The notes under the pieces were generated by a model, which worked only from the letters and a program-made list of their open reading frames with translations, ran no database searches and was not told the DNA's origin. A DNA stretch of 64,000 nt from Archangium lansingense (GTDB taxonomy: Bacteria; Myxococcota; Myxococcia; Myxococcales; Myxococcaceae): the NCBI RefSeq assembly GCF_026626635.1, contig NZ_JAPNKA010000001.1:1116001-1180000 (forward strand), written 5' to 3'. The position numbers and the translations under genes are program-made. The first letter of the stretch is position 1. Each line of letters opens with the position of its first letter. Shown in pieces: positions 1 to 7,941 of this stretch.

Positions 1-33
1 CTGGAGGGCCGTTTCTAGATGGAGCCGACCTGG

Positions 34-1212
34 ATGAGAGCCGTTCCCATTTGCTGTCTAGCTGTGACCCTGGTGCTCGTGTGTGGCGCCTGTGACCTCG
101 CCCCCGGTGCCGTGGAGCCCGCCTGTGAAGGGTGGAGGCCCGGAGATGTCGTCCTCACCGAACTCCTGCCGGACCCCGAGGGAACGGACACGGGGCAAGA
201 GTGGATGGAGCTCTACAACCCCGGGCGCTCGGCGGTGGACCTGCGCGGGCTGCTGCTCTACGCGGCGCGTCCGGATGGCTCGCAGGAGAAGGCCTACCTC
301 TTCGAGGCGTCCGTGTCCGTGGAGGCGAGGGGGTATGTGGTGCTCGGGGACGTGCGCTCCGAGTCGCTGCCCGCCCATGTGAATCACTCGTACAGCGACA
401 TCCTGGGCTCGCTGGGCAACTCGGGCGGGCTCGTGGGTCTGCGCTGTGGAGACGTTGTCGTCGACGAGGTGCGCTACACCGGGCCTATCCGCTCCGGTGT
501 GGCACGCATCTACGATGGGAAGCTCGTCCCGGATGCGCTCGACAACGATGAGGTGAGCCGTTGGTGTGATGCGCCTGCTTCCGCCTCCGACGGTGGTATG
601 CGCGCGAGCCCTGGCGTCGCGAACCCGGCCTGTGCGGGCACAGAGGATGCGGGAGTTCCTGCGGACTCATGTCTGTCTTCTCGCACGGGGACGGTGCGGA
701 GCCTGTCGCGTCCGCGTCCAGGTGACCTGGTCATCACCGAGGTCATGGCCGATCCGAAGGCCGTCGCGGATGCGCAGGGCGAGTGGGTGGAGGTGTATGC
801 GCTGCGCGATGTGGACCTCAATGGCGTGACGCTCACGAACGAGGGGAGTGGCCGGACCCTGCTTGGCGACTCACGATGTCTGGAGTTGAGGGCCGGTACC
901 CATGGGGTGCTCGCGCGGAGCGCCGAGGCCACGATCAACGGGGGACTGCCTCCGGTGCTGGGGAGCTTCGCGTTTGGTTTGAGCAACGGAGAGGGGTCGC
1001 ATGCGCTCCGCTTGTCTCTGGAAGAGACGTTGCTCGATGAGGTGGCCTGGACGAGCGCTGCGATTCCAGGGGTCTCCCGTCAGCTCGACCCGGCCCGCAG
1101 GGATGTTACGCGCAACGATGCGCCGGAGAGCTTCTGTCCGACGCCCAAGGACTTTCGCTTTGGCAAGGGAGACCAGGGCACCCCTGGAGCGGAGAACCGT
1201 CCATGCACCTGA
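34..1212 (+). CDS. Lipoprotein with two lamin-tail domains
   Basis: Predicted secreted protein of about 392 residues. The N-terminus is a hydrophobic signal segment ending near Cys-Gly-Ala-Cys-Asp-Leu, an imperfect lipobox. Two similar modules follow, each opening with a GDVVLTELLPDP-like or GDLVITEVMADP-like strand, then an EW(M/V)E(L/V)Y motif and a DLxGxxL segment. This is the pattern of the lamin-tail domain (LTD), an Ig-like fold found in many secreted bacterial proteins. The modules cover roughly residues 35-200 and 230-390. An in-frame ATG lies 15 bases upstream at 19; I chose 34 because it gives a compact signal peptide. The stop overlaps the next gene (TGATG), so the two are probably co-transcribed. 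No catalytic domain is visible; an adhesive or scaffolding role is inference. Confidence 0.75.
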   Translation: MRAVPICCLAVTLVLVCGACDLAPGAVEPACEGWRPGDVVLTELLPDPEGTDTGQEWMELYNPGRSAVDLRGLLLYAARPDGSQEKAYLFEASVSVEARGYVVLGDVRSESLPAHVNHSYSDILGSLGNSGGLVGLRCGDVVVDEVRYTGPIRSGVARIYDGKLVPDALDNDEVSRWCDAPASASDGGMRASPGVANPACAGTEDAGVPADSCLSSRTGTVRSLSRPRPGDLVITEVMADPKAVADAQGEWVEVYALRDVDLNGVTLTNEGSGRTLLGDSRCLELRAGTHGVLARSAEATINGGLPPVLGSFAFGLSNGEGSHALRLSLEETLLDEVAWTSAAIPGVSRQLDPARRDVTRNDAPESFCPTPKDFRFGKGDQGTPGAENRPCT

Positions 1213-1703
1213 TGAAAGGTTGGCGGGTGCTGTGTGTGGTGCTCGGGCTGGGGCTCATCGCCCTGTGCGCGTGTGGCTCGGAGTCCGCCTGTGGCCCGAG
1301 CGCTGGTGTGGTGTCGAGGGTCGTGGATGGTGACACCCTCGTGCTGCAGAGCGGCGAGCGCGTGCGCTACCTGCTCGTGGACACTCCGGAGAGCACGGGT
1401 GGAAAACTCGAGTGTTTCGGCACCGAGGCTCGGGACTTCAACCGCTCGCTCGTCGAGGGGCGTCTGGTGCAACTGGAGTACGGCGAGGCCTGTACGGATC
1501 GCTACGGACGGCTGCTCGCGTACGTGACGGTGGATGGGCAAGAGGTGAATTCGCTGCTCGCGGAGGGCGGGTATGCCTGCGTCCTCTACGTGTCTCCGGC
1601 GGGCAAGTCCCGGCGCTCGGAGTTCGAGGCCCTCGAGTCCTCGGCGCGGCGCGCCATGCGCGGGATGTGGGGCCGTTGTTCCCCTGTGTCGTGTGCACGG
1701 TGA
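1212..1703 (+). CDS. Thermonuclease (SNase)-like lipoprotein
   Basis: About 163 residues. A short signal peptide ends in a good lipobox (LCAC), so the protein is probably lipid-anchored. The rest is a staphylococcal-nuclease-like domain: VVDGDTL opens the OB-fold, RVRYLLVDTPE supplies the equivalents of the catalytic Arg35 and Glu43, and DRYGRLLAYV supplies the equivalent of Arg87. The family cleaves DNA and RNA using Ca2+. The start overlaps the stop of the lamin-tail gene by one base (TGATG), which suggests translational coupling; an ATG at 1203 is an alternative. LTD and SNase domains often sit together in secreted bacterial nucleases, so the pair may act together on extracellular nucleic acid (inference). 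Confidence 0.85.
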   Translation: MKGWRVLCVVLGLGLIALCACGSESACGPSAGVVSRVVDGDTLVLQSGERVRYLLVDTPESTGGKLECFGTEARDFNRSLVEGRLVQLEYGEACTDRYGRLLAYVTVDGQEVNSLLAEGGYACVLYVSPAGKSRRSEFEALESSARRAMRGMWGRCSPVSCAR

Positions 1704-1842
1704 GAGAAGTGCGACCATCCGTCCACTGGCTTTCCATTTCCCGAGGCATTGAGAATGAACAGACAGCTTCTGTTCTCGCGGAAGAGCGTCATAGCCTGAC
1801 ATGCCGCTGGGTTCCGCCTGGCCTTTTCCCTGAGGAGAGCAA

Positions 1843-2916
1843 ATGAACAAGACAGTCCGGTTGTCTGTGTTGTTGGCGGGTCTGGGTTCCATGGTTGCTG
1901 GTTGTGGCGAGAGCGTGGACGCCACGGTGCAGTCGGCTTCCTCGTCGCTGTCCACCCGGGCGGAGGCGGCCCTGGCACCCCAGTGGACGAGCAATGCCCC
2001 CAAGAACGTCCGTTCGACTTCGCACGCCTCGGCGCTGCTGAGCTCGGGGCTGGTGCTGACGGCGGTAGGCGGGGGCGCGGAGCTGTACAACCCGTACTCG
2101 GATACCTGGAGCGCCACGGGCCCCATGAACGAGCCGCGCGGGCTGCCCAGCGCCACCCGGCTGGACTCGGGCCAGGTGCTGGTGGCCGGCGGACAGAACA
2201 GCGTCGGGCCCGACATCCGGACCGCGGAGCTGTACGACCCCGCCACGGGCACCTGGACCTATACCGGCTCGATGCAGGTGGGGCGCTCCTGGCACACCGC
2301 CACGCTGCTCGACTCGGGCAAGGTGCTGGTCACGGGCGGGCTGACGCGCTCCATGGGCTTCACCCCGACCGCCGAGTTGTATGACCCGGCCACGGGCATG
2401 TGGTCGTCCGCGGGCACGCTGAGCTCGGGCGGCTTCTTCCAGGCCGCGGCGAAGCTCTACTCGGGGGAGGTGCTGTTGACGGGAAGCATCTCCGGGGTGA
2501 ACGCGGAGGTGTACAACCCCACCACGAATAGCTGGAGGCAGGTGGCCCTGATGCCGCGCCCTCGCGCGTTCCACACCGCGACGCGGCTCTACTCGGGCAA
2601 GGTGCTGGTGGCAGGTGGCAACACGAACGAGGGGACCACTCCGTCGGCGTACCTGTATGACCCGTTCCTCGATCTGTGGACGCCGGCCGCATCCATGAAC
2701 CAGGCGCGCAGGGATCACACCGCGACGCTGCTCTACTCGGGCAAGGTGCTGGTGGCGGGCCGCTCCGCCGAGGAGGGCGCCGAGCTGTACGATCCGGAAA
2801 CCAACACGTGGACCCTGCTGGGCGATGCCCTGGTGCCCCCCTCCGCGACCGCCACCCTGCTGCACACCGGTCAGGTGCTCCTCGTCGGCGAGACGACGTC
2901 CCGCTTCACGCCGTGA
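1843..2916 (+). CDS. Kelch-repeat lipoprotein
   Basis: 357 residues. The signal peptide ends in the lipobox VAGC with an acidic +3 to +5 region. The body contains about six copies of a repeat of the type HTAT(L/R)L.SGKVLV.GG followed by AELYDP.T..W, typical of kelch beta-propeller blades. The protein is therefore probably a cell-surface beta-propeller. A strong Shine-Dalgarno (GAGGAGAG) precedes the ATG. It is separated from the nuclease gene by 139 bases in which I see no other gene. Kelch lipoproteins are abundant paralogues in myxobacteria; the ligand is not evident. Confidence 0.85.
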   Translation: MNKTVRLSVLLAGLGSMVAGCGESVDATVQSASSSLSTRAEAALAPQWTSNAPKNVRSTSHASALLSSGLVLTAVGGGAELYNPYSDTWSATGPMNEPRGLPSATRLDSGQVLVAGGQNSVGPDIRTAELYDPATGTWTYTGSMQVGRSWHTATLLDSGKVLVTGGLTRSMGFTPTAELYDPATGMWSSAGTLSSGGFFQAAAKLYSGEVLLTGSISGVNAEVYNPTTNSWRQVALMPRPRAFHTATRLYSGKVLVAGGNTNEGTTPSAYLYDPFLDLWTPAASMNQARRDHTATLLYSGKVLVAGRSAEEGAELYDPETNTWTLLGDALVPPSATATLLHTGQVLLVGETTSRFTP

Positions 2917-3039
2917 GAGGGACGCGGGGACAGGTTGCACCCGTCTCCGTACGCGTATTCCCGTGGGCCCGCTGCTTCCCCGTGGTGGGTCCAAGCAATG
3001 GAGGTGGCGAGGGGCGACATCCGCCCCCGCTTGCGCTAC

Positions 3040-3978
3040 ATGAATGACATGCGCCCCCTGTTCGCGGATCCGAAGACGGACTTCGTCTTCAAGAGAATCT
3101 TCGGCACCGAGGAGCACAAGCCGCTGCTGATGGCGCTGCTCAACGGACTGCTGGAATTGGACGAGGCCCACCGGGTGGTGGAGGTAGAGCTGCTGTCCGC
3201 CGAGCAGCGGCCGAAGGTGCAGGAGCTCAAGTACTCCATCGTCGACGTGAAGTGCACCGATGCGCGAGGCACGCACTACGTGGTGGAGATGCAGGTGCTC
3301 AACGTGGAGGGCTTCGAGAAGCGCGTGGTGTACAACGTGGCCAAGGCGTACACCGGCCAGCTCGACGCGGGGCAGAGGTATCCGGACCTGGATGACGTCA
3401 TCGGCGTGACCATCTGTGACTTCGAGCTGTGGCCCCAGCGGGAGGCACCAGGGGTACCGATGCTCAGCCGGTGGCGGATGCAAGAGCAGCACGGGGGCGC
3501 GCGGGGCCTGGGTCAGCTCCAGTTCGTCTTCCTGGAGCTGCCCAAGTACGACGGCTCGCGCCCTCCGAGCACGGTGGTGGAGAAGTGGGCCTACTTCTTC
3601 CGCGAGGCCTCGAATCTGGAGATGGTGCCGGAGGTGCTGGCGGAGCGGCCCTTCAAGGACGCGCTGGATGCGGCGCGGGTGGCCCGTTTCACGGACGAGG
3701 AGTGGGATGCGTATGTCCGGGCTGGCATGGCGCTCCAGGACGAGCGCGGTGCCCTGTCGCTGGCACGCAAGGAGGGCAAGCAGGAGGGGCTGCGTGCGTC
3801 CATCCGGAGAATCCTGCACAAGCGTGGCCTGGTAATGGGTCCCCTGGATGAGGCGCGGCTCGAGGGGTGCACGCAGCTCGCCACGTTGGAGCGTTGGCTC
3901 GATCAGTCCCTCTCGGCCACGGATGTCTCGGAGGCTCTGGGAGATGGCGCTCCCGGCGAACCGTCCCCAGGTGCCTGA
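3040..3978 (+). CDS. Rpn/PD-(D/E)XK family putative transposase/nuclease
   Basis: About 312 residues from the ATG at 3040 (3049 is also possible; the open frame extends back to 2935 but that extension is Pro/Trp-rich and lacks family features). The N-terminus DPKTDFVFKRIFG and the central VEMQV followed by KRVVYN match the PD-(D/E)XK Rpn family (PDDEXK_2, TIGR01784-like), in which an Asp, a Glu-x-Gln and following residues form the nuclease site. E. coli Rpn proteins are DNA endonucleases that promote RecA-independent recombination. The C-terminal part has the usual family tail rich in Glu and Lys. It is a single gene with no visible inverted repeats, so I do not call an insertion sequence. 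Confidence 0.8.
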   Translation: MNDMRPLFADPKTDFVFKRIFGTEEHKPLLMALLNGLLELDEAHRVVEVELLSAEQRPKVQELKYSIVDVKCTDARGTHYVVEMQVLNVEGFEKRVVYNVAKAYTGQLDAGQRYPDLDDVIGVTICDFELWPQREAPGVPMLSRWRMQEQHGGARGLGQLQFVFLELPKYDGSRPPSTVVEKWAYFFREASNLEMVPEVLAERPFKDALDAARVARFTDEEWDAYVRAGMALQDERGALSLARKEGKQEGLRASIRRILHKRGLVMGPLDEARLEGCTQLATLERWLDQSLSATDVSEALGDGAPGEPSPGA

Positions 3979-4000
3979 AGCGCTCGCTCGGACACCGGAG

Positions 4001-4940
4001 TCAGGGAAAGCTCACGTTTCCAATCTCGACGCTCTGGGTTCCGTTTTCATCCCAGAGCCGGAGCGTGAGCTTCTCGCGGGCCACTCTCTCCGGCAGCTCT
4101 GTCTCCACCACGATGAAGCCCCAGTCCAAGGGCGCAAGGGGCTCCGGTTGCCACACTCCGGACTGCTTCGCCTCTTCGCCGTCACGCGCCAGGGTGGCCT
4201 TCCCCACCGTCCAGCTCAGTGTCCCTGGATTCTTCAGCGTCATCACCACGGCCACCCGGAACACGGGCTCTTCTCCTTCCGGGACGACCGTGTTGTAGCG
4301 GTAGGCAAAAACTGATTCTACGTTCAGCGCGTTGTCCGGAGCCCTGGTGATGGACTTCGAGAGATCGTTGAACTCGACCCCCCTGTCTGCCCATCTCCAT
4401 TCGGCCCATGGCGAACAGCCGGGTGAGGAGACCCTGTTCCTCGTATTTCACCTGAAGTTGTTTCAGCGCCTGAACGAGCCTTTCGTTCTCCTCTCGCTCC
4501 TCCCGGAGCTCGCGCTCCAAGGGTTCTTCTGGACGCCCGAAGCGGAAGACATCCACCTCTCGTGCGAGCCTGGCCGGGTGGACTACCAGCACGAAGACAA
4601 CGCTCGCGGGGGCGGCGTCCCCCTCGAAATACACCGTCAGTCGTGAGGGCTTCCCGCCTCGTGGTTTCCTTTTGGGCACGAGGACGAGGGTCTCCTTATC
4701 CTCGTCCACCTTCCGGAACCGCTCCGCGTTTTCCAACTCCACCCGGGCGACCCCGGAGTCGAAGACGAAGGTGGTGGAGAGTTCGGCGCTGATGCACACC
4801 TCGAGCGGTTCCCGGGCAGAGTTCGCCGACAGCTCGATGGATCTCGCGGGCTCGTCACACGCTTCCGGATAGGGGCGGCGAACTTCGGCCTCCAGAGGCG
4901 ACGAGAGCAGCAGGAGCGCGGCGGTGGAGGCGAGGATCAT
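4001..4940 (-). pseudogene. DUF2381 family protein, frameshifted
   Basis: A gene of the DUF2381 (TIGR02268) myxobacterial family, broken into two frames. The first frame begins at 4940 with a signal peptide and runs through the typical beta-rich half and a Glu-rich helix to about the GRMEMGRQG motif. A run of six C (plus strand 4378-4383) then shifts the frame. Dropping one base restores a continuous C-terminal half through VFAYRYNTVV, VWQPEPLAP and a final NVSFP ending at 4001, giving about 312 residues, a normal family length. It lies 24 bases downstream of a Hanks-type kinase gene and is presumably in the same transcript; DUF2381 genes often accompany such kinases. Either a real indel or a homopolymer sequencing error is possible. 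Confidence 0.8.
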
Positions 4941-4964
4941 GGTGGCCCGAAGGGGGGAGGGGTA

Positions 4965-6866
4965 TCAGTCGAAGTGACGGACCGGGTGCGCAATGATGTT
5001 GGTGGAGAACGCCTCGCTCTCGCCGCGAGTGCGTCCTGGCCTCAACTCGAGGCCGCGCACTGTCGGCTCCCATAGCTCCGCGCAGATGGGAAAGGAGGTT
5101 CCCTGCGGCGTCCAGGCCCGTGTGAGTCGCGCGTAGGCACGCCCTTCCGCGAAATACATCTTCCCGGTGAGCACGGTGTTCGGGGGCAGCTTTCCCCACC
5201 GGCCCGAGAGGAGGATCGAGGTGTCGCCCTCTTGCACGGGAATCCATCGCCCATCTCCTTCGGTCAGGCGGATAGCGGTTCCCTTCCAGTTCAAGGGATT
5301 GCGGTATCTGAAGAGGTCGCCGAGCGTCTGGGTCATGGCCTCCATGGCTCCGGGTGGGCAGTCCTCGGGTCCGGGCGCCTTGGCGACCTGGGCTCCCGCG
5401 CAGGCAATGTTCGTCATGGCTGCGGCACCGACACACAGGTCGCGCAGCATCTTGGTGCCCGCCCTGGCCGGCTGCGGACTCTTCGGTGGAGTGGGGCTCT
5501 TCTTCTGCTGCTTCGCTTTCACGGGAGGCTCGTCCTCGGAGGGCGTCGCGCGGGAGGCGACGGCCGCGGGGGTTGACTCCGGAAGTAGTGGAGCCGCGGC
5601 CGACCCAGTTTCAGAGGACTCGGGGGCGCGCGCCATTTCGTGACCCACGGCACGGGCGGGTTTCACGTCTGGCTCCTCGCCAAATCCGTACACCGTTGCC
5701 ACGGTGAGGCAGAGGCCCAGCGCTACGCCCAGCAGCTTCCATTGCCGCGCCAGGCTTCGCTTCGGGCGCTGTTGAGCCGTCGCGGCCTCGGCCTGCCCTC
5801 GTCGCACCCGCTTGGAATGGTGGCCCCCCTCCGCGAGCCTCACGGCGGGCGCGGGAGGTGTCTCCATCCGCGTGGGCAGGTCCGGCCTGCGGATGCGCCG
5901 CTGCGGTGCTTCACCCTCCCGGGCCGCAGGTGTCTCCTCCCACTCGAAGAGGCTCGCCTCCCACTGCGAGCGCTCTCCGAAGGCCGCCGCCGCCATCAGC
6001 GCGTCGTGGACCTCGGCGCCGTTCCGGTAGCGCTCCTTCGGGTCCTTCGCCAGCATGCGCATCAGCACGTTGCTCAGTGCCCGCGGCATCCGGCGGTTGA
6101 CCTTCCGGGGCACGGGTGCTCGTTGGCAGGCGATCGCCACCGGCAGGAAATCCCCCAGCTCGGGCTTGAAGGGGTAGTGCCCCGTCGCCGCCCGGTACAG
6201 GCTCACCCCCAGCGCGTACAGGTCATCCGCGGCGCCCACCTTGTACGGCTCTCCGGCTTGCTTGCCCCGCTCCAGCCAGAAGCGCATCGCCTCGGGGCTG
6301 CGCAGGTGCGGAGTCCCCGGCGGCAGCGGCGCGGGCGTGAGTGGCTCGGCGCCTTCGTAGCTTCCGATGCCGAAGTCCACCAGCACCGGCTCTCCGTCCA
6401 ACTCGCGGATGAGGATGTTCCCGGGCTTCACATCCCGGTGCACCACGCCCCGGGTGTGGAGCTCTCCCAGTGTCAGGGCCATCTTCGCTCCCGTCTCGGC
6501 GAACTGGAGGAACGCGGGATTGAGCGTCTCGGCCCACACGTCCAGGGAGAGGCCGCGCACCAGATCCATGACGTGCCAGGTGTGTCCCTCGACCGGATCC
6601 GGCCAGCGCCCATGGCCGTGGATGCGCACCACGTTGGGGTGGACGGCCTTGTCCATCAACAACACCACCTCTCGCTCGGCGCGTGCGTCTCCGGCGCGCA
6701 GGGCCAGCTTGAGGGCGAGGATGACCCCGGGGTGATGGATGTCCTCCACCTGGTAGGCGGCCCCGTAGCCCCCCACGCCCAACCGCTCCACCACGCGCCA
6801 GTGGCCCACCTGCGTGTCTGTGGGCAGGGCCTCGGGGCGGAGGGATCGGGTCTGGGCAGGTTCCAT
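4965..6866 (-). CDS. Hanks-type Ser/Thr protein kinase with transmembrane helix
   Basis: 633 residues. The kinase domain spans roughly residues 20-300: glycine loop LGVGGYG, catalytic Lys in LALKLAL, HRDVKPGN catalytic loop, VDFGIG magnesium site and a SPEAM motif in place of APE. A Lys/Arg-rich linker and one transmembrane helix (LLGVALGLCLTVATVYGF) follow, then a Pro/Ala-rich stretch and a C-terminal domain of about 200 residues with no recognised family, containing a LCVGAAAMTNIACAG segment. Topology predicts a cytoplasmic kinase with an outside sensor. The start at 6866 is clear. The next gene on the strand is the frameshifted DUF2381 gene, the usual partner of this kinase type in myxobacteria. 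Confidence 0.9.
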   Translation of the reverse strand: MEPAQTRSLRPEALPTDTQVGHWRVVERLGVGGYGAAYQVEDIHHPGVILALKLALRAGDARAEREVVLLMDKAVHPNVVRIHGHGRWPDPVEGHTWHVMDLVRGLSLDVWAETLNPAFLQFAETGAKMALTLGELHTRGVVHRDVKPGNILIRELDGEPVLVDFGIGSYEGAEPLTPAPLPPGTPHLRSPEAMRFWLERGKQAGEPYKVGAADDLYALGVSLYRAATGHYPFKPELGDFLPVAIACQRAPVPRKVNRRMPRALSNVLMRMLAKDPKERYRNGAEVHDALMAAAAFGERSQWEASLFEWEETPAAREGEAPQRRIRRPDLPTRMETPPAPAVRLAEGGHHSKRVRRGQAEAATAQQRPKRSLARQWKLLGVALGLCLTVATVYGFGEEPDVKPARAVGHEMARAPESSETGSAAAPLLPESTPAAVASRATPSEDEPPVKAKQQKKSPTPPKSPQPARAGTKMLRDLCVGAAAMTNIACAGAQVAKAPGPEDCPPGAMEAMTQTLGDLFRYRNPLNWKGTAIRLTEGDGRWIPVQEGDTSILLSGRWGKLPPNTVLTGKMYFAEGRAYARLTRAWTPQGTSFPICAELWEPTVRGLELRPGRTRGESEAFSTNIIAHPVRHFD

Positions 6867-6968
6867 GTGGCGCCATCCTCCCGGGATGGCGGGTGACCTT
6901 GCAAGTCAGAAGGAGATACGCCCGGGGATGACCTACGAGGTCATGGGAGTGTCTCTGGACCCATGTTC

Positions 6969-6998
6969 TTGACATGCAACCCGCAGGTTGCATATTGG
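6969..6998 (+). promoter_or_regulatory. Promoter with operator between -35 and -10 of the ArsR gene
   Basis: TTGACA (6969-6974) is followed 18 bases later by TATTGG (6993-6998). The whole spacer is a palindrome, TGCAACC-CGCA-GGTTGCA (6975-6992), extendable by one more base pair on each side. A dimeric repressor bound here would block RNA polymerase directly. The downstream gene encodes an ArsR-type repressor, so autoregulation is the natural reading (inference). Confidence 0.7.
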
Positions 6999-7012
6999 TA
7001 GAGGAGATGGAC

Positions 7013-7330
7013 ATGGATCTCGTGTTCAAGGCGCTCGCCGACAAGAGCCGCCGCCAGCTCTTGGATCTCCTGCACCAGGAGAATGGACGGACGCTCGGCG
7101 AGCTCTGCGGGCACCTGGACATGTCGCGTCAGGCGGTCACCAAGCACCTGGCCGTGCTCGAGGAGGCCAACCTCGTCGCCGTCGTGTGGCGGGGCCGAGA
7201 GAAGTTGCACTACCTCAATCCCGTGCCGCTGCATGACATCTACGAGCGGTGGATCGGGAAGTTCGAGCGGCAGCGCCTGCGCGCGCTGCACGAGCTCAGG
7301 AAAGGGCTGGAAGAAGATGACGACTCGTAA
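7013..7330 (+). CDS. ArsR-family winged-helix repressor
   Basis: About 105 residues. FKALADKSRRQLLDLL opens an ArsR-type winged helix; the recognition helix is around DMSRQAVTKHLAVLEEANLV, and the wing is VVWRGREKLHYLNP. No metal-binding Cys pair is visible, unlike classical SmtB/ArsR sensors. I chose the ATG at 7013 because AGAGGAG lies 6 bases upstream; ATGs at 7007 and 6974 are in frame, but the first sits on the ribosome site and the second on the promoter. The gene overlaps the SRPBCC gene by 14 bases. ArsR-SRPBCC pairs are common, with the regulator controlling its small-molecule-binding partner. Confidence 0.9.
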   Translation: MDLVFKALADKSRRQLLDLLHQENGRTLGELCGHLDMSRQAVTKHLAVLEEANLVAVVWRGREKLHYLNPVPLHDIYERWIGKFERQRLRALHELRKGLEEDDDS

Positions 7331-7784
7331 GCCGCAGTTCGTCTACGTCACGTACATCCAGACGACGCCAGAGAAGGTCTGGGCCGCCCTGCAGGACCCC
7401 GAGATGACGAAGCAGTATTGGGGCCTGCACAAGAACGTCTCCGACTGGAAGGTCGGCTCCCGGTGGACGCATCAGGACTATGAGACCAACGCGGTGCGCG
7501 TCACCGGCCAGGTGCTCGAGTCCGAGCCGCCGAAGAAGCTCGTCGTCTCCTGGGGAGCCCCCGAGGGCAGTCCCGGCGCGGTGGAGCCCCCGTCCAAGGT
7601 CACGTTCCTCATCGAGCCGTTCATGGGCACGGTGCGCCTGACGGTGTTGCACGACGAGCTCGTCGAGGGGGGCGTGACGATGAAGGGGATTACCCAGGGC
7701 TGGCCGGCGATCCTCTCGAGCCTCAAGTCGCTGCTCGAGACCGGGCAGCCGCTCGCCATGACGACGAAGCGCTGGGGCGGCTGA
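7317..7784 (+). CDS. SRPBCC (AHSA1-like) domain protein
   Basis: 155 residues, a single START-like/AHSA1 domain. The N-terminus FVYVTYIQTTPEKVWAALQDPE is the usual first strand plus helix; the middle KVGSRWTHQD and LVVSWG strands and the C-terminal helix GWPAILSSLKSLLETG complete the fold, which holds a hydrophobic ligand pocket. The start overlaps the 3' end of the arsR-type gene, so the two are translationally coupled and share the promoter at 6969. Substrate or ligand is unknown. The gene is followed by a long inverted repeat. Confidence 0.88.
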   Translation: MTTRKPQFVYVTYIQTTPEKVWAALQDPEMTKQYWGLHKNVSDWKVGSRWTHQDYETNAVRVTGQVLESEPPKKLVVSWGAPEGSPGAVEPPSKVTFLIEPFMGTVRLTVLHDELVEGGVTMKGITQGWPAILSSLKSLLETGQPLAMTTKRWGG

Positions 7785-7790
7785 TGCATT

Positions 7791-7906
7791 CCCTCTCCCT
7801 CTGGGAGAGGGTCAGGGTGAGGGTCTTCCTCATGAGGCGGTAACCGCAACGACGAGAGGCACGCAGGGACTACCCTCACCCCCCGCCCTCTCCCAGAGGG
7901 AGAGGG
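7791..7906. repeat. Inverted REP-like repeat between convergent genes
   Basis: Two arms of about 33 bases, CCCTCTCCCTCTGGGAGAGG... (7791-7823) and its near-complement (7873-7906), are separated by about 50 bases. Each arm also contains its own small hairpin (CCCTCTCCC..GGGAGAGGG). The element sits between convergent genes and could work as a bidirectional terminator. The motif resembles widespread intergenic palindromes in high-GC proteobacteria. Confidence 0.75.
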
Positions 7907-7941
7907 GGCATGCGGAACCCACGTGCTTGCTGGAGTTTTCC

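Noticed and set aside
1789..3819. Long minus-strand frame across the kelch and Rpn genes
   Set aside because: Shadow of two well-supported plus-strand genes; His/Arg/Gln-rich with no domain.
5640..6896. Plus-strand frame opposite the first kinase gene
   Set aside because: Shadow of a gene with all kinase motifs.
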